Of a stretch of DNA of 64,000 nucleotides, positions 1 through 12,644 are shown one piece after another (positions within the stretch are counted from its first letter, which is position 1; each line of letters opens with the position of its first letter). Where the stretch lies: contig BDGG01000001.1 of NCBI GenBank assembly GCA_001949185.1, forward strand, positions 921,153 through 985,152, read 5' to 3'. Position numbers and translations under genes: made by a program. The DNA is from Ramazzottius varieornatus (Eukaryota > Tardigrada > Eutardigrada > Parachela > Ramazzottiidae). The notes under the pieces were generated by a model. The model made no database searches. It was not told the DNA's origin and worked only from the letters and a program-made list of their open reading frames with translations.

Positions 1-1323
1 TTTATGTATAGCAGCGAACCATCGCTCACGGGCTTCGCTCGACGTGTGTAGACAGTGAAAAGTATGTCCCAGACTGACATTGGGACATTTCGTTAACCTA
101 GAGTTCACAAGGTTGTGATGTCAGCTAAAATGTAACACATACGCAAAGAAATACATCCGCTTGGATTGTCAAATGGGCAAACTTACAAGTCTGGATTAAG
201 AATGATTAGTGAAGATTGAGAGTACCGCTATGGCACGTTCATGGGTGTACAGTTCGAGTACCTCAACGTCATAAACTTAGAAAACCGAAGATAGCTACGT
301 CAAAGACGGACTCAGGAGGTTCGAGTTTCTAACTACTGTAAAAAGTTTCCGACGTTAGAATAATGTCGTACAGCCTTGCTTGGCGAAGCACCACCTGCTC
401 AAGGACACTCAGAGACTGCAGATATCGCAGACGGATGACCATCCATTGGTCCGAAACGAAGAATCTGCCAGTTCTCGTCCAGAAACCGCAGCAGGTGTAG
501 GCGGTGCACTTCGTTCGACAAAGCTGAAGAAGACCAGCGACAGGCTACTTATCGAAAAATGGACGATAGAAATCCAAGCACCAAGCCCGATGTTTCAGTT
601 TGTCACGTGCGACGAGTTATGATACGGTGAAAGTTCGCCAATAGCGCAGATCGTAGAGGCGAGAACAGCTGTATTCTTCCGTAGTGGCGGAAGACGACTG
701 GTTTCTGGAGAAATGCAAGCCGTTCAGCGAAATGCATACCAACCGTGCAGCGGAGAACTGTGCTCGTCGCCATGCTCGAGGACTGACCGAAGTAGAAACT
801 AGGCAGTTGACCAGAAAAGCGTGCAGTGGGTGGTGTGATCTGAGTCTCCTTTGGGCGTACTCACAATTTGCGTAAGGTGCTTGTTGTTTGATCAACCAAC
901 AACAACTCAAAGACAAGCGTTTTCGAGCTTGCTTCCGACATAATCGGCGGCCACATCAAACCTGAGGTGCTCGAAACTCGTTATCTAAATTCCCAAATTT
1001 CTGGAGGCCTTCTATGCTTTCAGGCCTTCACCAAACTTGGCTCTGGATTACGGTTTATGGACATACGGGACATGTAGTGAAGGTTGAAACTGTTATGAGA
1101 AGCAACAAGAATACGTGGAGAGAATCTAACAAACAACGGTCCGAGTCAGTGTTCATGTTGCACAGGGAGTCATTGCACTAGAGGAAGTCTTTAAACAAGG
1201 AGCATCAGTAGCAAAATTAGTGGCTGGAAGAAAGCCGTGGACGACAGCATCAAAGCTTATTTAGTAATTAGGTAAGGGATGGCTCGCTGATCGACCAGCA
1301 GTGAATCGGTGGTGTAGTCTACT
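1..1323. other. No supported gene
   Basis: I see only short open frames without family similarity. No convincing splice structure, RNA gene or repeat was recognised. It may hold the 3' flank of the F-box-like pseudogene that follows. Confidence 0.4.
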
Positions 1324-2515
1324 CTACTCCCGATGAATCGGGCGAGCTTTGAACTTGATGATGAGCAGCACAAGCGTCGTGGCCAGAGGATGTGACGTCG
1401 CAGCGAACTCCATCAACTTACCTTTCAGAAAGTGTTGCAGCGCAGCCTGATTACCCGGATCGAATCTACAGCCACACCGATCAGAGTTCAACTGGGCACC
1501 GTACCGAAGTCGAACATGCAGTACCATGTTCTCTTATTCATCATCCAGCCACGCTCCCTGCTTGGCGAAGTGGACTGCAGCCGGGTGGACGAAAGGCGCA
1601 TGGGGATGTCTTTGGTATGCCACAACTTGTGCATCCCTCATCGACTTGTCGTCTGCGGCCGAAAGTACGTACGACAGTTTGTCTCTAAATCTGACCCAGG
1701 CCGGTATTTCCACCGAACCCAGTACAAAGACCTCTTCTGAAGTCGTCCCCAGGGTGATGAGTTAGCCCACCGGTAGAGCTAGTTCGCATTGGTAGAGGAT
1801 CGTCTCGAAGCCAGTTCGGCATACTATCGTATACAGGAAGACTCTTGCGCTGACCTCGGTTTTTGCGTAGATAACTTTGTTGATCAGGACGGAACGTCCA
1901 GACGTGGCCTCCTTACGCTGGTAGGCCATCCACATGGTCTGGATCTGTTCCGGCGAGCAGAGAGAAGATCGAGCAACTGGCGTCTTCTCGCGGAACAACA
2001 GCAACGTGGTAGCGCTCTTCGTAAACTTCCACAGTGCGTGCTTGAAAATGAAACGAGCTATCGACCCACTGTTCCTTCGGGATGTCATCGAGACAAATGG
2101 CTATCTCCTTTAGAAACGGCGCAGATGGTCGCAAAATCCCCGTCAGCCACTCTTTGCTCACTCTGAAGAACAGAAAGAAAAGATACGTTTGAAACTTGGC
2201 TCAAATCGATCGTCGCGCCAAACTTGCGGAGTTTGCAGTGAGCATTGCATCTAGTGCTTACCGAAGCCTGACCAAGAGTTTTAAATAGTCCACACAGCAC
2301 AACACTTCGTCCAGTAGGACTTGACGGTCGGCGATGTCCTGGAAGCTTGCTGAAGCTACCGTAGCAAGTTGCTCGTCCATCTGCCGACATTCAGCCAGTC
2401 CGGGCGGTGGAACAACAGCGTCTCCAGACATGATCAGCGCTTTCCAACTTGCGCTGCGAGCTCCTCCATTGCCCAAAACTTGTGAGGAGCGGGCTTCTTT
2501 CCAACAAGCAGGCAA
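1324..2515 (-). pseudogene. Decayed F-box-like gene, paralogue of the next gene
   Basis: Reading down the minus strand, the blocks match the neighbouring F-box-like gene in the same order. A first exon near 2515-2258 ends with a leucine-rich segment (LLDEVLCCVDYLKLLVRLR) and a GTAAGC donor. A second exon starts near 2157 with RVSKEWL, the F-box-like VCxxW equivalent. A block near 1840 (INKVIYAKTE) matches IEKVIYGNT of the neighbour. A C-terminal block at 1490-1330 (FDPGNQAALQHFLKGK) matches FDPDQLSALDDFLDGD. The frame must shift near 1930-1990 to join the two halves of exon 2. Stop codons follow at about 1762 and 1534 within the homologous stretch. I therefore call it a pseudogene, although an assembly indel could explain the frameshift alone. 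Substrate and function are unknown. Confidence 0.6.
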
Positions 2516-3056
2516 TGTGATGCACTCACAGATTGTCGACTACTGCGTAAACGTATTTACAACCAGACATCGGAACCGCGTAATACACATGTATCCTAGA
2601 ACCAGAGCTGGCTCCAGCGTTTACCGTGCATACTGGAGAGCAGCCGCTGTGCTTGAACTCGAAGAGTACAACAATTCTATCAACAACAAGAACAGTCTGG
2701 TATGTACCTAGCTCAGCTCGGTAGGTGGCAAGAAAAAAACGGTATGCGAGGGAATGCAAGATTGAGTAGTCTGGCTGATAAGCGGTCAAGTCTATGAAGC
2801 ATGTTTCTTTCATGGATATTCTTGAACCTTAAGTCCTCGGAATTCTAGCCAGATCTACATGATTCCATTTTTGGCATCTCTGGTACCCTTTCGAGCCATC
2901 TCTTAGACACCGTTATATAAGGTTGATATCGGTCCTTGGAGAACAAAATAAAAGATAACGTGGGACCACAGTGACCAATCGAGATACTATATAAGTATGG
3001 TAACAATCAAAACAGCAGATTGTAGGTACGTATCTTTCGGCGGTCCAAGAGCTGGC

Positions 3057-3299
3057 TCAGATTCCGTCTCCGAGAAAAGCTGGCAAGTTCCATTCAGCGA
3101 CAAGTTTCTGCTTGAGGATGTACTGGAACAGTGTAGTAACAAGCGGATTTACTTTGGCTGCGAAGGTCCGAACATCGCCATCCAGAAAGTCGTCCAGTGC
3201 CGACAGCTGGTCAGGGTCGAACCTATGTACATGCCAACTTAGCTGCTGGATTCTTTCTAGTAATGCAAAGAAACAATTCTGGCTGGTCGAATCTGAGCC
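3057..3299 (-). other. Conserved frame downstream of the F-box-like stop codon
   Basis: After the TAA the same frame runs through an 80-codon stretch ending in TGA. It includes FDPDQLSALDDFLDGD and similar blocks that are matched in the tandem paralogue. The gap from a possible GTAAGG donor to a CAG acceptor is only about 21 nt, too short for a normal intron. The simplest reading is a premature stop in the gene above. Confidence 0.45.
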
Positions 3300-4521
3300 T
3301 TACTGCTGAAGGAGTCGTTCAACCCAGGGCGTGTACAGTTGCTTGTCAGGCGTGCCAAGGAAATCGGCGACCAGCCGGTCCACATCAACCGCCACGGCAG
3401 TTTTCATGATCATGGCAAAATAGACGGCAGTTGGGTTGGGAAGACCGCCGTACTTCATGGATGAAACATCCTCTTCCGTCAGTAAGTATCTTTTCCTGTT
3501 GCTGATTTCCATGTGGAGAGGTGGACCTCCACTGGGGAACCAGCAGTCGCGCTGACCACCGGTAGCGTCACTGCGCGTCAAGAGTTCTCCCACGTCGAGT
3601 GCTATGGTACTCCGATACACCACTATTTCGAAGCCATCTCTGCGCATGGCTGCGCAGTGGAAATCGTTGGAGCAGACGACAGTATTGCCGTAGATGACCT
3701 TCTCGATCAGCTGCGTCCGTCTGTCGGAGCGCACTTGGGCGTCGTACGCACCCCAGATGTACATGACTTGACCACCGGAGAACTTTCGTGGCTTACCAGG
3801 ATCCTGGAACACGACGACCGTGTGGGCTTGCCGTGCATAGTGCCAAAAGTTACGCTGGTTCATGACATGGCCATAGTGGTACATTTTGTGGAGAGGGAAG
3901 GATCCGAATGCGATGGCCACTTGGCGGTTCCAGGGTGCCAACTCCCGAGAAATCTCCCTATGCCAGTTTCTGCATACCCTGGAAATTCGACTCAAAAAGA
4001 CATTGTACAAGAACCTGAAGGCTGTCTAATGTCTGTTTTTAAGGCTGGAACTGATCACAGGCTCAAACGACGATAGTTACTATGTTCTGAATACACTTCC
4101 AGCTAGCCGTGACGCATGACGACATGGCGCAGGCGTTACTCTCAACCCGACCGCTGTGACGTCTTGCGCAGCGAGACGAGACAACAATGGACGTCAGTTG
4201 GTGGTACTGTACGAGTACCTGACAGCCTTTGGCCAGCACACTAAAACTTCCAGTGAATGGGCCTTACCGTCGCAGGATCAGCAGTCTCAGGAATTCCGCA
4301 CAGTTGAATATTTCCTCCAGAAGATTGTTGTCGATATGCTGGAAACCAGCCGAAGCTACGTCGGCCAACTGCCTGTCCACTTCAACCACTTGAGCTGCCA
4401 TGGGTCCAGCCAAAAGCTCTGGCAAAGCCTCCTCCGTGATCGGGTTCCGCGGATGGGCGTCTTCCTTCTCTACTAAGGACGTTTTCCTAGCCAGATGCCG
4501 GAGAAAGTAAGACATCCACAT
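3300..4521 (-). CDS. F-box-like protein, lineage-specific, two exons
   Basis: Exon 1 is 4521-4268 and exon 2 is 4014-3300, joined in phase 2 by a GTAAGG donor, giving 322 residues. The region across the junction reads NNLLEEIFNCAEFLRLLILRR, then the second exon contributes SRVCRNWHREI. This leucine-rich helix followed by VCxxW is the pattern of an F-box, the Skp1-binding part of SCF ubiquitin ligases. The C-terminal part, where a substrate-binding region would lie, is not one I recognise. The upstream neighbour is a decayed tandem copy. The ORF stops at CAG-CAG-TAA, yet the frame after the stop stays open to 3057 and resembles the same part of the paralogue, so this copy may also have lost its C-terminus. 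F-box assignment is moderate; the start at the first ATG is a choice (a second lies six bases on). Confidence 0.55.
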
Positions 4522-4883
4522 GTGCAACGTTGTAAGTCGTTAACTTTTCGATAAATGGAGGAAAATGGTAAGTCAGAACTGTTTTCGAGACTCGAAGTTC
4601 TGCCTGTTATGATTTCGAAAATCGATCTGGTCAGTTGGCCGAGTCAGAGAGACATTTTGCTACGGTGATTTGACTATGTTCCAAACCGCATGTGGTGACG
4701 TCATCTCCAACCACGGTAAGTGAATTGATTGAAACGCGGTGAGTTGCTTGATTGGCCTTCTCTTTTCTTAAGGACTTCTGAGTTCTGACTTCCCCAATAT
4801 TTTCCAGAGATACTCTTCATACTAGCAGTCTTACTCCGATAGGAGCTCCTTTCCTGTACAGTTGTCTATTTCAGAGTATCAAG

Positions 4884-6592
4884 ATGAGCTGGTCAGGCAA
4901 CTCTTTGCCTCGCTACGGTCCCAGCGGAAGCCACAGTCCATCCTACGAAGCCTCACGTCACCACCCCACTTCGCCGACGCAGCCAGCTCGTTTACCCGCT
5001 CATCGTTCCCCCAGCGCCGTTCCCGAGAACAGTCAGCCGGTCACCGGACCTGCATCATGCAGACTGGACGATAGTACCATGAAGTCTTTCCGGATATCCC
5101 GGACGCTGCAGGAAACCAAAGGCATCGTCAACAGCGTGGATTTCTCACCGACTGGTGAACATGTCTTGACAGCCACCGATGACGAATCTATCGTCGTCTA
5201 TGAATGCCTCTCCGTCGACAAGTAGGTCTCAACATTTTCCTCCTATTAATCCAAGATTGACTGGCCTTGAATTTTCCTGCAGGCCAAAAGTCCATCGACT
5301 ATGCAACAGCAAGAAATATGGAGTGGACAACGCAATCTACACGCACTCCACCATCGCCGCGCTTCATAGCTCCACTAAAGTCGACGATAACATCCGCTAC
5401 CTCAATCTTCAGGAGAATAAATATATCTCCGTGTTCAGTGGCCACACCAAGAGGTAGGCAGGATTTCCCCGTGATCGAGGAGAAGATTTTCGAGTATTTT
5501 CGACCTCGGATTTTCACGTCGAATCAATCAAGCGTTTAGCTGGTAGCAAATCAATCATACGGGCACCGTCGATACGGAAGAACCGATGCTTCTCGAAGAA
5601 AGCCTGTTTTCTGTCTTGTAGGGTAACGGAACTTCATCAATCACCAGTAGACGATCAGTTTTTATCGGCCAGTGTCGACAGGACCATTAGGCTATGGGAT
5701 CATCGTGCAGGATGTACCGGAATGCTGACTAATCTGGATACGACCCCGATACTCACCATCGACCCGGAAGGCCTCATTTTCGCAGCTGGACACTGCACTA
5801 CCCGTGAAAACCGGATAATGCTTTACGATATCCGAAACTACCAGAAGGTAAGGGCATTTTTTTCGACTAGGACCATTTCGCGACAAACGTGATTCGAATG
5901 ATATTTCGCGTTATGATATTTCAGGGCTCTTTCTCGACGTTCCGGTATCCAGAGGAGTCTGATGCTGACTGGTGCGTGAAGTTTTCTCCCAGGTTTCTCG
6001 ATGACTGACTTGTCGATACCAGACACAACGACATGTTGTTAGATGATCCCTGACCTCGTGCCTTGATTCTAGGTGTGGAATGGAAGTTAGTCCTGACGGA
6101 AGATACCTCCTCGTCAACACCAACGGCTTCGTAGTGTACATTATGGATGCCTTCCAAGGCAGCTGCCGGTTTTGTTTTCGAGTAAGTAGTGTTTCTCTCC
6201 AGCTTGGAAGATACGTGGCAAGGCAATGGAATTTTCAGCACTCAAATCAACTAGAAAACTTTAGTTTAGTGTCTGAGTGAAATTGATATCGTGATTTTCA
6301 GGGGCACGCGAATCGGGGACAGTCGCTGAAAGCTTCCTTCACTCCCGATAGTCAATACGTCCTCATAGGTTCCACAGATGGTAAACTACACATTTGGAAC
6401 CTTCGGACAGGAAGGAACGTGGCCGTCCTGGCTCCGAAGCAGAAAGACCTCTTTCACAAGATCGTTAAGTTTCACCCAACCAACGCGCTCGCCGTCAGCG
6501 CCGGAAACAAGGTCTCATTCTGGCTTCCTTACATCGTCGACCAAGCAAATAGCAGTGGCTATTCGTCAAACCGGTCTCCGGGACAATGGTGA
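4884..6592 (+). CDS. WDR82: WDR82 / Swd2 WD40-repeat protein
   Basis: Six exons: 4884-5221, 5283-5453, 5622-5847, 5925-5971, 6073-6181 and 6302-6592. Phases agree at every junction and give 393 residues. The body follows the WDR82/Swd2 pattern: a VNSVDFSPTGEHVLTATDD first blade, FLSASVDRTIRLWD, VSPDGRYLLVNTNG and SFTPDSQYVLIGSTDGKLHIW, ending in FWLPYIVD like other WDR82 proteins. In known species WDR82 is a seven-bladed propeller in the SET1/COMPASS H3K4 methyltransferase and in the PNUTS-PP1 termination phosphatase complex, in the nucleus. The first ATG gives a Ser/Pro/His-rich extension of about 65 residues before MKSFRI at 5079, where family members usually begin. Either the extension is real or translation starts at 5079. 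METTL23 lies tail to tail about 270 bp downstream. Confidence 0.93.
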
Positions 6593-6862
6593 CTGTGAAA
6601 GAAGTCCAAATCACACGGTTGTTTGAGTTTCGGGCGTCTCATCCTTCCTCGTGGGACAAACTGGTGTTGTTTTCGGTTATGGCATGCGATAGAGCGTAAT
6701 TTGGTACGCCTTGTGTGGTCAGTGAAACGGACTGGTTGAATCGAATGGCTCCGCATTGCGTTGACAGTATTATGAACTTGTTGGGAATGAATTTCTTGCC
6801 GTATCTGGTTTTGGAAAATTACTGACTTAAACCGATAACAAACAGCCGATAATACGGGTTCT

Positions 6863-7916
6863 TTATTGTCCAAGAAAAAACCGATAAAGGTCGATTTCAA
6901 CAGAACCTGGTAGATGACTTCCGGCAATGTCAGCTCGATCAGCATCGAAAGACTCTAAATCTAGCTTCTTAGCTGTCATGTTCCACTTATTCAGCAGGAA
7001 ATGCAAGCTCCATTTCTCGTCTCTTATTTGATAAGCAGAAAGACAGACAGCATTTGGGTGACGTTCGAGTAAAAATCTAATTGTAAACACGACGTCCTCG
7101 AAGTGGGAAGGTTCGTAAAAGACGTCGCTAAGGAGGATGAAGTCGAGGTCTTGCAGCTGCGCCAGCTCGTGGGTTACTTGGCCCCAGATCACGCCGATGG
7201 TCCTCACGGAAACCTCGTTGTTTTCCGCTTGGAATTTGCAACGCTGAATTGCGGAAGGATTCATCGCGTATTCGGAGAGGATGACGGAAGCGCCGAGCTT
7301 TGCTGCGAGAATACCTGGCACGGAAGTTCCTGCGAATACAACAGCGATAAGATGACGTGACATGAGACACATGTTGCCGCAGATGTACGGTACTGTCATA
7401 CCTATCAACAGCCCGATAAAGTCGCGCCCGACGTTTATAGATAACCGGGATAACGAATGCAAATTGTGACGTCACACGCGGTAAGAACGAGCACGGATGG
7501 ATCCATCATCAGACTATCTTGCTTCGATTCCTTCGGTTTGACGTGCTAGATCTGCGGTGTTCTGAGAGGGACTTACCCGAACTAACTTCCAGAACGGTTC
7601 TGCCGATGAAATTTTCCTGATGGAACCAGATGTACTGCGCCATGACAGCCGAACTGGGCCAAGTGTAGCAGGAGTAGTCGACGTCAATTTCTTCGCTGAC
7701 GACCACCTCCACCGATTCCCCTTCTGCGCTTTCAGCTGGAGATCTAGTGCCCGGCCTGGAGAGCAGCTGGAAACTGTGGACAGTAGAGTCCGCGGCAGGG
7801 TTCGGAAATGTTTCGCCGGCGAAACAGAACTTCCGCTCGAATGTTTTGCGAGAAGACGAAAAGATGGTCGGTTCCGAAGTTGGTAACGACTCTGATGAAC
7901 GGCGTCGTTTGGACAT
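6863..7916 (-). CDS. METTL23: METTL23-like protein methyltransferase
   Basis: Two exons, 7916-7577 and 7329-6863, join as TCG-G/GA to give 268 residues. The SAM-binding motif I region reads VLEVSSGTSVPGILAAKLGA, followed by VILSEY. Further on come WGQ, the post-I block DFILLSDVFYEPSHFEDV, and LESFDADRADIAGSHLPG near the C-terminus, all in METTL23 order. METTL23 is a seven-beta-strand methyltransferase reported to act on histone H3 arginine. About 80 residues of N-terminal extension (Ser/Glu-rich, basic at the start) precede YTWPSSAVMAQYIWFHQ and are not expected from the vertebrate protein. The gene diverges from YIPF5 with about 550 bp between start codons. Confidence 0.9.
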
Positions 7917-8463
7917 CTTCGTCCACTAAGTTTGCCAAAGTCTCGATGTTTCCGAAACAGTTTCTGTGAAACATCAGGAAGGCGAGCGAGTTTTGATTGC
8001 CGAGTTCGGTACAGAAAATAAAAGAAAATGCCCTAAACAGAAGGACTGAATCAGTGAATCGGGATAACCCACAAGTTTATTATGGTTGTACTGTGTTCTC
8101 GGCGTAAATTTTAAACGTATACACAAGAGAAGGGATGGCCGAGTGTATTCACAGCAATCACCAAACAACTTGTGTTTACAAATGTTCCACGTACGCAGAA
8201 GGTCAATCCCCTTTTATGTCTTGCTTTTTAGAAAATCAAGCAGCAGCTTAATGGTTAGCCACAATGTGTCTACCTGGTCAAGCACAGAAAACAAACTCGT
8301 AATTTTCCGAGGAAAAGTCACTCACCTCACTCCCTATTTGAGACTTCCGCGGTTGGTGTCTCCCACGATCTCTGCAAGTTCGTAAACACTTTGATCACTT
8401 TGGCCCACCCCGGAGTTACTCTTGTCAGACAGTTGAAACGTTGCATACAGTCCAGATTGAGGG
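7917..8463. promoter_or_regulatory. Shared 5' region of METTL23 and YIPF5
   Basis: About 550 bp separate the two divergent start codons, so both promoters and 5' UTRs must lie here or overlap neighbouring exons. I see no convincing TATA box or other core element. This is inferred from gene layout only. Confidence 0.3.
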
Positions 8464-9723
<1,260 letters not shown>

Positions 9724-9835
9724 ACTTTTGCAGAATATTTGCAAGATGATTTATCACCATCTTTCTTATGTTTTATTTTTCTCGTAAAGGGATAGCAAAG
9801 ACTGGGAACTCGGCAAAAAACTCGAAAAGATCTGT

Positions 9836-9974
9836 CTTCCCAAGTGGTACCCTTTCCCAGTGTTACTGGCTGAATGCGGGCGCCCCTTGGAAAATTGAAC
9901 TTGTCCAGTCTGATTATTTTCCCAAGTGACGCATGTTCCCAAGGTTGTTGGCTGAAAGCATGCGCCACTCGAAA
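9836..9974. repeat. Two degenerate copies of the 55-bp palindrome family
   Basis: Two copies lie side by side after YIPF5, at about 9836-9892 and 9919-9974. Both begin TTCCCAAGTG, carry GGCTGAA in the loop, and end with a worn form of the GCGCCACTTGG arm. Arm mismatches make them older or decayed relative to the intronic copies in CKAP5 and JMJD6. Confidence 0.6.
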
Positions 9975-10115
9975 ACGCCATCTTGTACGGTATAGATTTT
10001 CCGCTAGTGCAGCAGGTGTTGCTGTTGCTGTACACAGGACACCAGAGGATGTATAAACCTTTCTTTATTGATAACCAGTCAATATCTTTTGGGAAAAACT
10101 GAGAGGAAAAAACAT

Positions 10116-12126
10116 TTAGACTTCAGTGCCAAGATATGGATCATAACCAGAGACAAAATTAACTTTAAGCTGTTGGTGCGAAGGTGCCGGCGATCTTCTC
10201 AGCGAAGATCTGGGTGGACACGGCGCTGCACTTGATAAACTGGGCGAGAATCTGACATTTCTGGGACTTTTGACAGTTACGGCATTGACATTGACAGGCA
10301 TATGTGTAATCGAAGAAGCATCGGAATCGGGGAAAATGTCTTGTGGTGTACAGCTGCTGTCGTTGCGCAGACTGTCGCTGCCTTCAGAGCCATGCTGGAT
10401 ACCCGAATCCTTATCTTCCTCGTTAGTGCTGCCGTCGGATGATGTTTCGTTTTCTTGCGTGAACGTGGGTGCTAACTTGTCGTTCAAAAGTCGCGTTGCT
10501 TCCTGGCTAATTGGATGTGGCTGGAGGAGGGAACTGGAGTTGGACAAGGTTGCGTCGGATGACTTGAAGTAAGTCACTCCGTGGAACTTGTCCGACTTGA
10601 GCGAAGCCTTCTCATCAGGCAAACTCTTGCGAATCTTTTCCCTCCATATCTTACACAAAGGAAAGGGTCGCTTGTTCCGATATCGACAACAGTACAATAC
10701 CATAAAGGAAACGAAGCTCAGAAACACCAGCAATGCCACCAAGAGAATTACAACCTCCACAATCGACAGAATCGCCTCCGATCGGAACAAGGCGATTTCT
10801 GTCGTCACATTCCCCACCCAGTTCTTTGCCAGACACTGATAATATCCGCCGTCAGCTTCCGAAGCATTTCGTACCACCAGTACATGGACAAAGTGCGAAG
10901 ACAGATTGCGCATCATGACTTCGTACTTCTTGTTGAAATACTCGATGGTAGACTGGTTGATGGGACTTCGGTCTCGATACCAAGTGACATTGGGTACTGG
11001 GTCGCCGAAGACGCCGCACTCGACACTGATGTTTCTTCCGGGAAGAATATCGAAGGCTTCCATTGATACGATCTCCGGTGCACAAGCGAACTTGGTGACC
11101 GGGAAGGAGTTCCATGGGATGTTGTGGTATTCCAAGGGCGTGGCGCAACTTGGTTCGAAACCGCTGCCCACTTTGCGCTCCTTCATCCATTGCTGCACGT
11201 CGCGCACTCGACAGTCGCAGTTCCAGGGGTTGTTGTGCAGGTCCAGCTGTTGAAGAGACTTGAGGGGGTGTAAGGAAGACGGCTGGAGTTTTCGAAGGGC
11301 GTTTCCGTTGAGTTGCAGTGAGCGAAGTCGCTCAAGGCCGCGATATGCCTCAGTGTCGATGTGAGCGACTTGGGAATGCTGGAGATCGAGCGTTTCGAGC
11401 TGCGACAATGGACCTAGAGACATTCTACGGTTAAGTCGAACCAGATTGTTTGACTTTAATTTGCGGAAGAAAAATGTCTCAGTCTGATCGAGTTGAGGAT
11501 CGTCTAGCGTTTGGAAATTATGCAGTTTCATGCGGTTGACTGATGGCGATTGCTTCAACAATTTTTTTTTGCGATCGAAATCACATTTTTTCTGACGGAT
11601 TAACACAAAAATTTTCGTCTCACAGTTAGAACGTACTGAATGAAAAAGCGGGGAGAGATGGTAAAGTGTTGTGCTTCAACGACAACACGCGAAGTGAGTA
11701 AATGGGTTCGAAGATGGCCGGGTTGAGCATCGTGAACGTGTTTGTGTCCAAATTGAGTTCGCGTAGGTTAGACATTGCCGAAAACGCCAAGGACGAAATA
11801 TCCGACAGCGAACAGTGAGATAAGTCCAGCTTGAGGAGATGGGCCAGGTTAGCCTGTGCGAACGTAGCGTTGGGCAGGGAACGGAGTGGGTTGCCGCTGA
11901 GATCGAGTACCACAATACTGGATGGTATGTTGGGCGGGATGGTCGTCAAGTTGCGGCGACTGCAGTCGGCAGTCTGTAGACCATTGCGCCAGGAACATCG
12001 GCATGTGGATGGGCATGAGGTTGAGGAAGACGATGCGGCCAGGTTTGCAGAAAGAGAAGCAGCGAAGGCTTCCCGACCAAAGGAGGAAAGGATCATGAGA
12101 ACGGGGATGGCGATTGTAAAATCCAT
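10116..12126 (-). CDS. Kekkon-like LRR-Ig transmembrane receptor
   Basis: Two exons, 12126-11637 and 11413-10116, join as A/GT to give 595 residues. A signal peptide covers about residues 1-23. A Cys-rich LRR cap (CPSTCRCSW) is followed by about six leucine-rich repeats. An LRR C-cap begins NPWNCDCRVRDVQQWM (about 226-274). One Ig domain (about 279-374) contains VECGVFGDPVPNVTWYRD and DGGYYQCLAKN, and a transmembrane helix follows at about 377-403. The 190-residue cytoplasmic tail is Ser/Asp-rich. This order (LRR, one Ig, TM, long tail) is that of the kekkon/LRIG-like cell-surface family; fly kekkon proteins modulate EGFR and BMP signalling. I cannot say which kekkon it matches. Several NxS/T sites sit in the ectodomain. 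Confidence 0.88.
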
Positions 12127-12575
12127 TGTGGCAAACCTACAAGGATAAAAATTGTATAGCTTCGGAACGTCTTGTACCTACTTTACTAACAGAGCTGCAT
12201 ATACAGTAACAGTGTAAAAAATTGGCACGGATATTTCGTCAGATCTGTACGTAGAAGATCCAATGTGGAAAACGAAATTTAGTTCACACAGGTGTGGCAT
12301 TAGAAATTTGGATCATAGTAATATTAGAGGAGCATTCCACATTTTTTTAGAAGGGTGACTGAGTTTTTGTGGATGTTTTGAAATTACGGACGTCAGCGAT
12401 CAAAATGGAAGTACATATTTGACAGTTTAAAGGGATGGGTTCTCAGATGATCACGACAGTCTCCTTTTTTATTGCGGTGGACAGAGGGAGGAAAGTGGGT
12501 CGTTCAGTGTCATCACGACATAAAAAATCACTCTGTCAAAAGGGCTTCAGAGTGGATGACGTAAAGAAGAGTGGG

Positions 12576-12644
12576 CGATTCAAAAAGGGAGAATAAACGA
12601 TCTTGTTATCCATAATTTCAAGTAAGACTTCCCTTTTTGAATCG
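12576..12644. repeat. 15-bp perfect inverted repeat
   Basis: CGATTCAAAAAGGGA at 12576-12590 is mirrored exactly by TCCCTTTTTGAATCG at 12630-12644, with a 39-nt loop. It could be a hairpin or the ends of a tiny element. No function is evident. Confidence 0.6.
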
